Assembly (NCBI RefSeq): GCF_047302405.1
Contig: NZ_CP154853.1
Span: forward strand, 2,046,001-2,110,000
DNA from: Alkalihalobacillus sp047302405
GTDB taxonomy: Bacteria > Bacillota > Bacilli > Bacillales > Bacillaceae_D
Reading direction: 5' to 3'
Length of the DNA stretch: 64,000 nucleotides
The notes under the pieces are model-generated. The model saw only the letters and a program-made list of their open reading frames with translations. It made no database searches and had not been told where the DNA came from. This document shows positions 27,335-36,639 of the stretch, one piece after another (position 1 is the first letter of the stretch; every line of letters begins with the position of its first letter). Position numbers and translations under genes: made by a program.

Positions 27335-27392
27335 CTTTGTACGAACATGTTGAACTTCTATCATGTCATTATCGTAATTTGTACGTATAAGA
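27335..27392. promoter_or_regulatory. pair of AraR operators at the araN promoter
   Basis: CTTTGTACGAACATGT (27335-27350) and ATTTGTACGTATAAGA (27377-27392) match the AraR palindrome. Their centres are 42 bases apart, four helical turns, as needed for cooperative looping by AraR. Both lie downstream of the -10. Confidence 0.8.
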
Positions 27393-27404
27393 TGATTCAA
27401 ATAA

Positions 27405-27433
27405 ATTATAACTAACTTTTCTGTCAATATCAA
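27405..27433 (-). promoter_or_regulatory. araN operon promoter
   Basis: On the minus strand TTGATA (27428-27433) and TATAAT (27405-27410) are separated by 17 bases. Transcription would begin near 27398, just before the first AraR operator. Confidence 0.8.
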
Positions 27434-27552
27434 CACATTTTTTCGCCTTTATTAACCATTAATAACTACCTTTTCATTCTCCTATAAAGTGTAGCCCAAA
27501 GATTAATAGCAACTGATCCGTATGACTTATGACTCTTAGATTTTATTGAGAT

Positions 27553-30138
27553 TTAATCATGATTTAATAAGCGTTTAATCTCTTTTTCAGAAAGTGCTCC
27601 CTCATATATTCTCAAATCATCCATTAATCCTACAAAAGGCGTGTCCCACCAATTCACTGCTAAACTGAAATCTGCCTTCATCGTCGTAAATATATTCGGG
27701 AATTCATCTCCACTAAAATGATTATTTCCATTAATGTACACTTCAAGTTTTCCTTTATTATAAGTAAACACAAGATGCGACCACTCCCCCTTTTCGATTG
27801 AAAAATCGGTTGGCGCTTCATACCATTGGGCACTACCTGACCAGAGCATTGTTTGCTCTTCAATCGGCCCCCTCGGAAGCAAACTAATCCAATTATTCTC
27901 ATCTCTTGCCCCAAAAAAAGTCGTCGCAAAAGTCGTCAATTCTGCAGGCTTAACCCACAAAGACACGGAGTACTGATCAGACGCAATTAAACCTTTAGGT
28001 AAACGTATGCCAGAGCTCCCATCAAAGACGACCGCTTCCTGACTAACTCCTGCTTCATATGAAAGACTGCCACCTGTATAAGTAATTCTTTCTCCTGTTA
28101 TCGTACCCTCTCCAAAATTCCCTGTCCGCTCTGTTAAATCACGATCAAACGGATAATGAGCGACTAACCCCTTTTCCCGGTAAGGTAAAACCCGAATTTC
28201 AAATGTTTTTTTAGCCGTTGCTTTCCCATGAGTAATGGTTGCGGTTAATGTGGCAGATGCTTCGCTTTCTCCAGCAGATGGCCTTGTCACTTGACCTGTA
28301 CTTGTAACAATCGTTGGATCTGAGCTTTCCCATGAAATAACGGCATTACGTGAACCATCCGTCGGGAGCCACAAATCTGAAATGATTTGCTCGGTATCCC
28401 CTAATGACAAATCCTTTAAAATATCCTCAGTCACTTCCTTACTAGAACGTTCCCCTAGCTGGCTGCCCCAAATCATTTCACCGTCTTTTGACATCAAAGT
28501 AAAAGTGACGACATCCCTTTCTAAGCTAGGGTTATATTGCTTTATAAACACACCTTCATAAACAGTTCCATCGATTGTCAATTCAGCCAGGTTATGAGCC
28601 GTCCTCTTCCACGAACCTTTCACATCACCCGTGACTTTATTATTTTTCGTTAACGTAATATATTTCTGCTTTTCAATCTCTGACGTAATTTCTTTGCCGT
28701 GTTCGATCATATAATAGTCACCAATGACCTCATTTCGATGAATCTTCTCTACTGTTTCACCCGTATACCGATAAGGGGCGACAACTGGCCAGCCATTTTT
28801 ATTCATAAACATTTGATGAACCCGAACTTCATGCATTTCTCCTCTGTCTGGGAAGCGTGTATGGAAAACGAGAAACCTCTCACCTGTTTCCTCACTCATA
28901 TAGACGGAATTATGTCCGGGAGAAATATACCCATAATCTTCACCAGTTCCATCGTCACCAACTTTATGCTCAAAAAGGAAATTCCCGATCATTTTATTGC
29001 CAAATTCGGCATGCTCATAACTATCTACCTTATTTCGAACGGTTCCATCATCAAGTGAATCCGGAAAAACGGCCTTTTTTCCTGCTGCATCTTCATATGG
29101 ACCATCAGGATTTTCCGAACGAAACGTTCTCATTTGGTATCCTCCACTTGAACTTAAACCGCCATATGTGGCAAATAAATAATAGTAATTTTCAACATCA
29201 TCATAATAAATATAAGGTCCTTCTATCGAATGTCCATAACCACCCGCAATTTTAGTTCCAAAATAACGATCGATTAATCGACCATCTTCTGTCAAACCAT
29301 CCTCACCTGGATAAAGAGGTTGACCAGTTACCGGATCAACTTCCATCATAAAAATTCCACCAGCCCATGAACCATAGGTCATCCAAAGCTTTCCATTTTC
29401 ATCAAAGAAAAGATTTGCATCGATTGAATTCGTATATATCCGATAATTATAGCCCCCTTGATCTGTAAACCAATTTGGATTCGGTTCATCTATTATGCCA
29501 TCCTCCATTAAACTCGGAATGTTCGTATGAATCCAGTTCTTGTTGACATCACTATTCGGATCGGACGCATCGTGATCATAAAAGCCAGAATACATAATCG
29601 TGTCGACATATTCAAACGGTCCTTCTATCTCTTTTGAAACGGCATAACCAATAGCGGACCGTATATAAGTAGAAGAAACACTATAATAAATCATATACGC
29701 CCCTTTACTTCCATCCTCATTAAGATAATGCTCATTCCAAATGACTTCTGGTGCCCAAACCGCATGACCACCTTGACTATCTACATCATCCTCCCCTGCC
29801 CATTCAAAGGATTCTGCTAGATTATTAGAAAGATCACCAAAAATGGTATTATCGGGCGTTGTATATCCATTCGTATAATTTTCCCAATTGATTAAGTCCG
29901 TTGATTTGGCTCCATCAATATGTGATCCAATGACATAAAAAACATTATCGGCTTTAACGATTGAAGGGTCGTGTACAGAAGCATTATGAAAACCTTGTAT
30001 CGACTCATTTTCTTTTATGGACATCCTCACATCTTCCTCCTGCTCAATAGAAGCTTCACTCCCTCCCTTGACCACAACCAATACTACTATAAGTACTAAC
30101 ATTATCATCAAGCCCGAAACCTTCCATGTACGTGCCAT
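27553..30138 (-). CDS. extracellular endo-1,5-alpha-L-arabinanase, GH43 with C-terminal modules
   Basis: This enzyme cuts the arabinan backbone outside the cell. The signal/anchor helix is at residues 8-24. A GH43 propeller covers about 50-460 with Asp57 in VHDPSIVK, Asp240 in NSIDANLFFD and Glu306 in HSIEGPY. A domain of the Abn2/AbnA type follows, then a bacterial Ig-like domain (about 590-665) and a LamG/concanavalin-like module (about 670-855). Size and layout recall Geobacillus AbnA and B. subtilis Abn2. It follows the GH127-type gene by 35 bases and is transcribed with araDBA. I saw no terminator after it. Confidence 0.92.
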   Translation of the reverse strand: MARTWKVSGLMIMLVLIVVLVVVKGGSEASIEQEEDVRMSIKENESIQGFHNASVHDPSIVKADNVFYVIGSHIDGAKSTDLINWENYTNGYTTPDNTIFGDLSNNLAESFEWAGEDDVDSQGGHAVWAPEVIWNEHYLNEDGSKGAYMIYYSVSSTYIRSAIGYAVSKEIEGPFEYVDTIMYSGFYDHDASDPNSDVNKNWIHTNIPSLMEDGIIDEPNPNWFTDQGGYNYRIYTNSIDANLFFDENGKLWMTYGSWAGGIFMMEVDPVTGQPLYPGEDGLTEDGRLIDRYFGTKIAGGYGHSIEGPYIYYDDVENYYYLFATYGGLSSSGGYQMRTFRSENPDGPYEDAAGKKAVFPDSLDDGTVRNKVDSYEHAEFGNKMIGNFLFEHKVGDDGTGEDYGYISPGHNSVYMSEETGERFLVFHTRFPDRGEMHEVRVHQMFMNKNGWPVVAPYRYTGETVEKIHRNEVIGDYYMIEHGKEITSEIEKQKYITLTKNNKVTGDVKGSWKRTAHNLAELTIDGTVYEGVFIKQYNPSLERDVVTFTLMSKDGEMIWGSQLGERSSKEVTEDILKDLSLGDTEQIISDLWLPTDGSRNAVISWESSDPTIVTSTGQVTRPSAGESEASATLTATITHGKATAKKTFEIRVLPYREKGLVAHYPFDRDLTERTGNFGEGTITGERITYTGGSLSYEAGVSQEAVVFDGSSGIRLPKGLIASDQYSVSLWVKPAELTTFATTFFGARDENNWISLLPRGPIEEQTMLWSGSAQWYEAPTDFSIEKGEWSHLVFTYNKGKLEVYINGNNHFSGDEFPNIFTTMKADFSLAVNWWDTPFVGLMDDLRIYEGALSEKEIKRLLNHD

Positions 30139-30173
30139 ATAAAAACCCCCTCATTCAATTAGTTAACTTATCA

Positions 30174-32489
30174 TTAATTGATAAAGTTCTCGCGGAGCAT
30201 TCTAATCCCATAAACACCTCCCGCCACCTCTCCATAAGAGGAAATAAACTTCACTTCTACGACTTGTTTATCCTCTGTTAAATAATAGGGAATCTCATAA
30301 ATATCTTGAATCAATTCATGTCCATTCCCTTCAAGCCGTTTCTCCGCAATAGCCTCATCATCAATCGCAATCGTAAAATGACGGATATATGGACTACCCT
30401 CTATAGAAATTTCACGATCTCCATTAAAGAAATCAATAGACAAATACATTTGTTTTCCTGGTTCCACCTTCATCTTATAACTAAAGAATCCCTCATCCCG
30501 ACAATCTCTCCAGCCTCTTTTGACTGTATTTAAATACCCTGAACGAGAATTCTTTTTCTCGATAAAATGTTCGATTTCTCCCTGTTGTTCATACGGTTGC
30601 ACGACATCAATTGTTATTTGTTTCAATTTCGTTTCTTTCTCTTTTTCTAAGCTCTTTAACTTCTTATATAAATTCTCATCCATAATGGACCAATAAAGGC
30701 TATAACGTTCATGATGTAATTGATAAAAGGGAATAAGCCTCACCCTTTGATTTCCTGGCTGTCCAACGGGTTCCGTCTCAAACTGAAGCGGTAAACCGTC
30801 CACCGGTTTTATCCAGTTCCGTAGTCTGTCCTTATCCGCAATAAAGACAGGTACATCGATTAAAGGGTGTGTATTTAAGCTCAAGTGATTTGCTTGGATG
30901 TCTGTTTCAGGGAAATTTTCTCTCCCTAAAGCACCAGCTAACACAACAGGTCCATACATTATACCTACTTTATTCGAATCATCCTTTGCTATATACGAAT
31001 GAAGTCCAAGTGGAAAATTTATCTCGATGACATCCCCTTCCTTCCACCTTCTTGATAAAGTTACATAGCCTTTTTTATCGGTTAAAAAGGTTTGCTTTTT
31101 ATTTACAAGAACCGAGACCTTTCCATCAATCCAATAGGGGATACGAAGATGAATCGATATAAACTGCCCATCCCCCTCTTCTATCTTTAATTGAATTCGA
31201 CCTGAACGCGGAAAATCAGTCTCTAATTTTAACGCCATTTCCTTTTTTTCTAATTGTAAGCGTGAGGCAATAAACAAATTAACGAACAATTCATCGTCTC
31301 TTTGGTAATAGATATGTTCAGAATAACGAGTTGGACTTTCCATCCCGGTGCCTGTACAACACCAAAAAGAATCTTCTGGTGAATGATACACTTTAAAATG
31401 ACCCGGCTCTGTTGAAACAAAATAGGCTTTCATCCCTGAATCAGGATCTTGTGAGGCTAAAATATGATTATAAAGAGCCCTTTCATAAAAATCGTAATAT
31501 TCTGATTTCTGATCCCATAAAAACAAATGAGCTGTCAACTTGAGCATATTATACGTATTGCAGGTTTCTGTTGTTTGAACCCCCAATGTTTCATCTGAGA
31601 TAGGGCCAAAATGCTCATTGATGCTATTTCCTCCAATAATATAAGAACGCTCCCTCGTTACTTCCTCCCAAAAAAAGGTGGCCGCCGTCTTATACTTTTC
31701 CTCTTTTGTAATATCATATAATTTCGCAGCACCTATCACTTTTGGTATTTGTGTATTTGCATGTCTCCCCTCTAAAAGATCCCTTCTATTTGATAACGGC
31801 TCTAATATTTGCTGTTCACAAAACCTAATCGCTAATTGTAAATAAGCTTGATTTTGAGTTAATAAATAGAGCTCAGCCATCACATCATTCATGCCACCAT
31901 GCTCACAAATGAGCATTTTTTGAAACTGTGCCTCTGTCAATTGCTTGGTACCATCTAGCACCCAATCAGCTAGCTTTGTCACAATCGAGAAAGCCTTTTC
32001 ATTTTTGACCAATTTATATACATCAATTAGCCCTGCAAAAAGCTTATGCATGCTATACCAAGGGACCCAATGCCCTGCCAATGTAAAATGGTCAACCTCA
32101 AAGTCACCTGTAAAAACCTTTTCAAAGCAGGTGCTTGGAAAGCCACCGATAAAATGACTATCATGAAGGCTCTGAATGTATTCAAGTTCGTCAATCGCTT
32201 TATTAATTTTATCTTTTATTGCTCCGTTCATCGTATTTTGATACATATAAGCAGCTGCCGATAACCAATGCCCTAAAGAATGACCAGAAATGCCGGTTTC
32301 CTCCCACCCCCCATATCGGTGTTTCTTTGGAGCTAATCCGACCGCTTCATAACAAGGGGCTACTAATCGGTCGATATCTAAAAACAATAAATAGTCCATT
32401 CCCTTATCCTCTGATTGTTTAAAAATCCCGTCTAACAATTGAACCTGAACCAATGCTTCCCATTCCCTTCCTTCTATGACTCTTACCAT
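30174..32489 (-). CDS. beta-L-arabinofuranosidase, GH127/GH146 superfamily (DUF1680)
   Basis: An (alpha/alpha)6-barrel enzyme of 771 residues. The zinc-thiolate site of the family is complete: Glu308 and Cys310 in TTETCNTYNML, Cys377 and the nucleophile Cys378 in FWCCTGTGMES. Other blocks are GGWEETGISGHSLGHWLSA and FTLAGHWVPWYSMHKLFAGL. A beta-rich C-terminal extension makes it longer than GH127 HypBA1 and nearer GH146 in size. It has no signal peptide. It would remove rare beta-linked arabinofuranose from plant glycans. No strong ribosome site precedes the ATG. Confidence 0.88.
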   Translation of the reverse strand: MVRVIEGREWEALVQVQLLDGIFKQSEDKGMDYLLFLDIDRLVAPCYEAVGLAPKKHRYGGWEETGISGHSLGHWLSAAAYMYQNTMNGAIKDKINKAIDELEYIQSLHDSHFIGGFPSTCFEKVFTGDFEVDHFTLAGHWVPWYSMHKLFAGLIDVYKLVKNEKAFSIVTKLADWVLDGTKQLTEAQFQKMLICEHGGMNDVMAELYLLTQNQAYLQLAIRFCEQQILEPLSNRRDLLEGRHANTQIPKVIGAAKLYDITKEEKYKTAATFFWEEVTRERSYIIGGNSINEHFGPISDETLGVQTTETCNTYNMLKLTAHLFLWDQKSEYYDFYERALYNHILASQDPDSGMKAYFVSTEPGHFKVYHSPEDSFWCCTGTGMESPTRYSEHIYYQRDDELFVNLFIASRLQLEKKEMALKLETDFPRSGRIQLKIEEGDGQFISIHLRIPYWIDGKVSVLVNKKQTFLTDKKGYVTLSRRWKEGDVIEINFPLGLHSYIAKDDSNKVGIMYGPVVLAGALGRENFPETDIQANHLSLNTHPLIDVPVFIADKDRLRNWIKPVDGLPLQFETEPVGQPGNQRVRLIPFYQLHHERYSLYWSIMDENLYKKLKSLEKEKETKLKQITIDVVQPYEQQGEIEHFIEKKNSRSGYLNTVKRGWRDCRDEGFFSYKMKVEPGKQMYLSIDFFNGDREISIEGSPYIRHFTIAIDDEAIAEKRLEGNGHELIQDIYEIPYYLTEDKQVVEVKFISSYGEVAGGVYGIRMLRENFIN

Positions 32490-32520
32490 TTCGTTCGCTC
32501 AAAACCTAAAATAGAATGAC

Positions 32521-32562
32521 AATAGAGACGATACCTCACATACCCTGATAATCGCCTCTATT
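32521..32562 (-). repeat. intercistronic hairpin between araA and the GH127-type gene
   Basis: AATAGAGACGAT and ATCGCCTCTATT form a 12-base stem with one G-U pair. No T-run follows, so full termination is unlikely; attenuation or message processing is more plausible. Confidence 0.6.
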
Positions 32563-32579
32563 AAAAGTCAATGAAAAAC

Positions 32580-34067
32580 TTATCCTTTTCGAACAAACTC
32601 ATTCCACTTTAATTCATTTCGAAACGTGATTAAGTCTGTACTCTTATTGATTAGCACACACTCAATATCTGTCATTTCTGCCCAATCATAAAGCTGTTCA
32701 GGTGTGACAACATAAGAGAAAACCGTATGATGTGCTCCACCGGCATGAATCCAAGCTTCAGCCGACTCACTTAAAGATGGTTCCGGCTTCCATAACACTT
32801 GAGCGACAGGGAGCTTTGGCATTTTTTGATTGGTCTCAACCGCGTTGACTTCATTAACGACTAATCTAAAACGGTTTCCCATATCAATCAATGATGCATT
32901 GAGTGCCTTTCCAGCTGCACCACTAAATACTAACCGAGCTGGGTCCTCTTTACCGCCTATCCCTAAAGGATGAACCTCTACCTTAGGCTTCGTCGCAGCG
33001 ATTGAAGGACAGACCTCTAACATATGAGAGCCGAGCACTAATTCATTTCCTTTCTCAAAATGATACGTATAATCTTCCATAAAGCTCGTGCCTTTTCCAT
33101 CAGCAAGGATTTTCATCATTCGAGTTAAGCCAGCCGTCTTCCAATCGCCTTCACCACCAAATCCATAACCTTGAGCCATTAATCTTTGCACAGCAAGACC
33201 AGGTAATTGTTTCATCCCATGGAGAATTTCAAAGTTAGTCGTAAAGGCACTATATCCACCATCTTGCAAAAACGCCTTCATCCCTAGCTCAACTTTTGCT
33301 TGATAAAGAATCGAATCGCGATAATCGTTAGAAGAAAAGGCTTTTGAATCTATTTCATATAAATCGCGATATTCATTAAAGAGCTCATTCACTTGTACTT
33401 CTGTTACGTCATTTATATAAGTTGTTAAATCACCAATTCCATATCCATTTGTTGTCCAGCCCAGTTTTATTTGAGCCTCGATTTTATCTCCTTCTGTAAC
33501 CGCTACATTTCGCATATTGTCACCAAAACGAGCAATTTTCAAAGACAACCCGTCTGTTACGGCAACAGCTGTCCTCATCCAAGAAGCTGTGCGCTCTCGA
33601 ACAAACTCATCTTGCCAATGTCCAACAATAACCTTTCGTGCCAGATTAAGTCGCGCTCCAATATAGCCAAATTCACGATCTCCATGGGCCGATTGATTCG
33701 TATTCATAAAATCCATATCAATCGTACCCCAAGGGATTTCTCGATTATATTGAGTATGCAAATGTAATAAAGGTTTCCTTAATTCCATCAATCCAGCAAT
33801 CCACATTTTTGCAGGAGAAAAGGTATGCATCCATGTGATAATCCCTGCACAACTATCATCTGTATTCGCTTCTAAACAAAGCTTTCGAATGGAATCAGCC
33901 GTTGTCAAAACAGGCTTTATCACAATTTCATATGGAATCGTCGAATTGTCGTTTAGTTCACTTACTATTCCTTTTGAATGCTCCCAAACCTCTTCAATTG
34001 TTTCTGGTCCATATAAATGTTGACTGCCAGTTACAAACCAAAAGTTATACTTTTTTACTTCCAACAT
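32580..34067 (-). CDS. araA: L-arabinose isomerase
   Basis: Converts L-arabinose to L-ribulose with Mn2+. 495 residues with the family blocks FWFVTGSQHLYGPETIEEV, WMHTFSPAKMWIAGL, GGEGDWKTAGLTRMMKI, TSFMEDYTYHF and a late GGAHHTVFSY. The metal ligands (two Glu, two His) lie in these blocks. The ribosome site TAGGAGGAA precedes the ATG. It follows araB by 45 bases in the araD-araB-araA order, the reverse of the B. subtilis order araA-araB-araD. Confidence 0.97.
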   Translation of the reverse strand: MLEVKKYNFWFVTGSQHLYGPETIEEVWEHSKGIVSELNDNSTIPYEIVIKPVLTTADSIRKLCLEANTDDSCAGIITWMHTFSPAKMWIAGLMELRKPLLHLHTQYNREIPWGTIDMDFMNTNQSAHGDREFGYIGARLNLARKVIVGHWQDEFVRERTASWMRTAVAVTDGLSLKIARFGDNMRNVAVTEGDKIEAQIKLGWTTNGYGIGDLTTYINDVTEVQVNELFNEYRDLYEIDSKAFSSNDYRDSILYQAKVELGMKAFLQDGGYSAFTTNFEILHGMKQLPGLAVQRLMAQGYGFGGEGDWKTAGLTRMMKILADGKGTSFMEDYTYHFEKGNELVLGSHMLEVCPSIAATKPKVEVHPLGIGGKEDPARLVFSGAAGKALNASLIDMGNRFRLVVNEVNAVETNQKMPKLPVAQVLWKPEPSLSESAEAWIHAGGAHHTVFSYVVTPEQLYDWAEMTDIECVLINKSTDLITFRNELKWNEFVRKG

Positions 34068-34112
34068 CTAGTTTCCTCCTAAAATGGTTATAGTGATTAA
34101 AATTAACCTAAT

Positions 34113-35771
34113 CTATTTATATGATTTCAGTCGTTTCATCACGTCATTGGCACCGCGACCAAAATATTCGTGAAGGGTGTTATATTCTTCGTATAATTTT
34201 TCATAAATGGCAACGTTTTCAGGTTTCGGCTTATAAGTCTTATCTTTCACTCGTCCCATCTTTTGAGCCGCTTCATGAATCGTATCAAATCCACCGTTTT
34301 GACTTCCTGCTGCGACTGCTGCGAACATAGCTGCCCCTAAAGCCGGTGTTTGTTTCGAATCGGCTATTTTAATTTCGCGATTTGTCACATCCGCATAGAT
34401 TTGCATAAGCAAGTTGTTTTTTTGAGGTAACCCACCACAAGCATACAACTCATTAACAGGTACTCCATTGTTATGAAAAGCATCTATTATCTTTCGCGTT
34501 CCAAACGCGGTCGCTTCCAAAAGGGTCCGATAGATCTCTTCAGGTTTTGTAAGGAGGGTAAATCCAAGAATAAGCCCAGTTAAATCTGTATCCACTAATA
34601 CTGAACGATTTCCATTCCACCAATCTAAGGCAAGTAATCCCGTTTCACCCGGCTTATAAATCGATGCCTTTTCTTCAAGAAGCTGATGAACGTCTTTCCC
34701 TAAACGGTCCGCTTCCACTTTTAATCCCTCTGGTACACCATGCTCGACATACCAAGCAAAAATATCTCCGACAGCGGATTGACCAGCTTCATAACCTAAA
34801 AATCCAGGAATGATACCATCTTCTACCACCCCACACATTCCTTCTACATTCCTTTCCTCTGTCCCAAGCAACATATGACAGATGGAGGTCCCCATTGCCA
34901 TCACTAGCTTTCCAGGCTCAACAACCCCAACAGCCGGTACAGCCGCATGAGCATCGACATTCCCTACCGCAACCGCAATCCCTTCCTTTAACCCCATTAA
35001 ATTCGCCATTTCTTTTGTTAACTCACCTGCTTTTGAACCTAATGGAAGGACTTTACCGCGAAGTTTTGTCTCGGTTAAATCTCCTAATCTACTATCTAAA
35101 GATTCAAAAAAATCTTTTGTGGGATAACCTTTTTGTTTATGCCAAATCGCCTTATAACCAGCCGTACAACTATTTCTTGTGAGTTGACTAGTCATTTGCG
35201 AAACGACCCAATCCGTCGCTTCCACAAAACGATCCGTGAGTTGATAGATTTCTTCGTCCTCATTTAGAATTTGCCATATTTTTGCGATCATCCATTCGGA
35301 AGATATCTTCCCCCCATACCTTTGCAAAAAAGACTCTCCTCGTAACGCCGCTATTTCATTAATTCGGTTCGCCTCATCCTGTGCGGCATGATGCTTCCAT
35401 AGTTTTACCCAGCTATGAGGACGTTCCTTTAAATCAGCCTTTAAACAGAGCGGTTCTCCTTGGGAATCAATTGGCAGCATCGTACATGCAGTAAAATCAA
35501 TCGCAATCCCGATAATGTCATCAGGGTCAACGCCTGACATTTTTACAACAGCAGGGACAGATTTTGTTAAAACCTCAATATAATCAAGGGGGTGTTGAAG
35601 AGCCCATTCATGTTCGAGTATAACCTTTGAGCTCGGAAGGACTTTATCTATTACTCCATGTGAATATTTCGTCACATGATCGGCTATCTCAGTTCCATCT
35701 GTAAGGTCAACTAGGACAGCCCTTCCCGATTCTGTTCCATAATCAACACCAATTGTATAGTTCTTATTCAT
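34113..35771 (-). CDS. araB: L-ribulokinase
   Basis: An FGGY-family sugar kinase that phosphorylates L-ribulose. The N-terminal phosphate-binding segment is NYTIGVDYGTESGRAVLVDL, and IAIDFTACTMLPID and AVGNVDAHAAVPAVG follow. The C-terminal FGGY part contains ACGGLPQKNNLLMQIYADVTNREI. The 552-residue length is usual for AraB. Its ATG overlaps the araD stop by four bases (ATGA), showing tight coupling. Confidence 0.97.
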   Translation of the reverse strand: MNKNYTIGVDYGTESGRAVLVDLTDGTEIADHVTKYSHGVIDKVLPSSKVILEHEWALQHPLDYIEVLTKSVPAVVKMSGVDPDDIIGIAIDFTACTMLPIDSQGEPLCLKADLKERPHSWVKLWKHHAAQDEANRINEIAALRGESFLQRYGGKISSEWMIAKIWQILNEDEEIYQLTDRFVEATDWVVSQMTSQLTRNSCTAGYKAIWHKQKGYPTKDFFESLDSRLGDLTETKLRGKVLPLGSKAGELTKEMANLMGLKEGIAVAVGNVDAHAAVPAVGVVEPGKLVMAMGTSICHMLLGTEERNVEGMCGVVEDGIIPGFLGYEAGQSAVGDIFAWYVEHGVPEGLKVEADRLGKDVHQLLEEKASIYKPGETGLLALDWWNGNRSVLVDTDLTGLILGFTLLTKPEEIYRTLLEATAFGTRKIIDAFHNNGVPVNELYACGGLPQKNNLLMQIYADVTNREIKIADSKQTPALGAAMFAAVAAGSQNGGFDTIHEAAQKMGRVKDKTYKPKPENVAIYEKLYEEYNTLHEYFGRGANDVMKRLKSYK

Positions 35772-36484
35772 CTGATTTCACTTCCTTTTTCACCTTGACC
35801 GTAATAGGCATTTTCTCCATGTTTTCTTAAATAGTGTCTGTCTAAAAGAACTTGCTCCATCGGACTAGCCCCTGGATTGATCGTTAGTGTTCTCCAAGCC
35901 ATTTCTGCGACCTCTTCTAACACGACCGCATTATGAATTGCGTCTTTTGGACTTTTCCCCCAAGCAAATGGCGCATGAGAATGAACTAAAACACCCGGTA
36001 CTTGAATGGGATTTAATACATTTTTCCGAAAAGTTTCAATGATAACATTTCCTGTTTCAAGTTCATAGTTCCCATTTACCTCTTCTCTCGTCATTTTACG
36101 TGTACATGGAATTTCCCCATAAAAATAATCCGCTTGAGTCGTGCCAAAAGAGGGTATTGCTCTACCCGCTTGGGCCCAACTTGTTGCACAAGTAGAATGC
36201 GTATGGACAATCCCTCCAATTTCAGGAAAAGATTGATAGAGAGCAATATGGGTAGCTGTATCTGAGGAAGGCTTTAAATCCCCCTCCAATACTTGACCTT
36301 CAAAATCAACGACGACCATATCACGACTCGTCATCTCAGAATACTCAACCCCACTAGGCTTAATGACTACAAGCCCCTTTTCGCGATCAATTCCACTTAC
36401 ATTCCCCCACGTAAAAGTGACAAGATCATACTTAGTCAGAGCTAAATTCGCCTCAAACACTTCTTCTTTGAGTGTTTCTAACAT
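35768..36484 (-). CDS. araD: L-ribulose-5-phosphate 4-epimerase
   Basis: A class II aldolase-type zinc enzyme that makes D-xylulose 5-phosphate. Blocks: LVTFTWGNVSGIDRE, VVIKPSGVEY, VHTHSTCATSWAQAG with two zinc histidines, and LVHSHAPFAWGKSP. The ATG at 36484 follows GAGGAGGG, while the frame extends seven codons further without support. At 238 residues it has normal size. It is the first gene of the araD-araB-araA-GH127-arabinanase transcript, behind a pair of AraR boxes. Confidence 0.95.
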   Translation of the reverse strand: MLETLKEEVFEANLALTKYDLVTFTWGNVSGIDREKGLVVIKPSGVEYSEMTSRDMVVVDFEGQVLEGDLKPSSDTATHIALYQSFPEIGGIVHTHSTCATSWAQAGRAIPSFGTTQADYFYGEIPCTRKMTREEVNGNYELETGNVIIETFRKNVLNPIQVPGVLVHSHAPFAWGKSPKDAIHNAVVLEEVAEMAWRTLTINPGASPMEQVLLDRHYLRKHGENAYYGQGEKGSEIR

Positions 36485-36532
36485 CTCGAATACCCTCCTC
36501 TTCAAAACTATAATCTCTATTTATTATTATAC

Positions 36533-36620
36533 ACACGTACGTACAAATTTCTATATTTTTTTAAGTAAAATTATATTTTTTTTATAATCGATAGCATCAT
36601 CTACATTCGTTCGTACAAAT
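36533..36620. promoter_or_regulatory. two AraR operators upstream of araD
   Basis: ACACGTACGTACAAAT (36533-36548) and ATTCGTTCGTACAAAT (36605-36620) match the AraR operator with three differences each. Centres are 72 bases apart. A TATAAT lies near 36525 on the minus strand, but its -35 is poor. Confidence 0.7.
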
Positions 36621-36639
36621 CATATCTAAAATCAGACTT

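Noticed and set aside
27678..27929. 83-codon frame inside the arabinanase gene
   Set aside because: It overlaps a catalytically complete GH43 gene on the same strand in another frame and has no domain signature or ribosome site.
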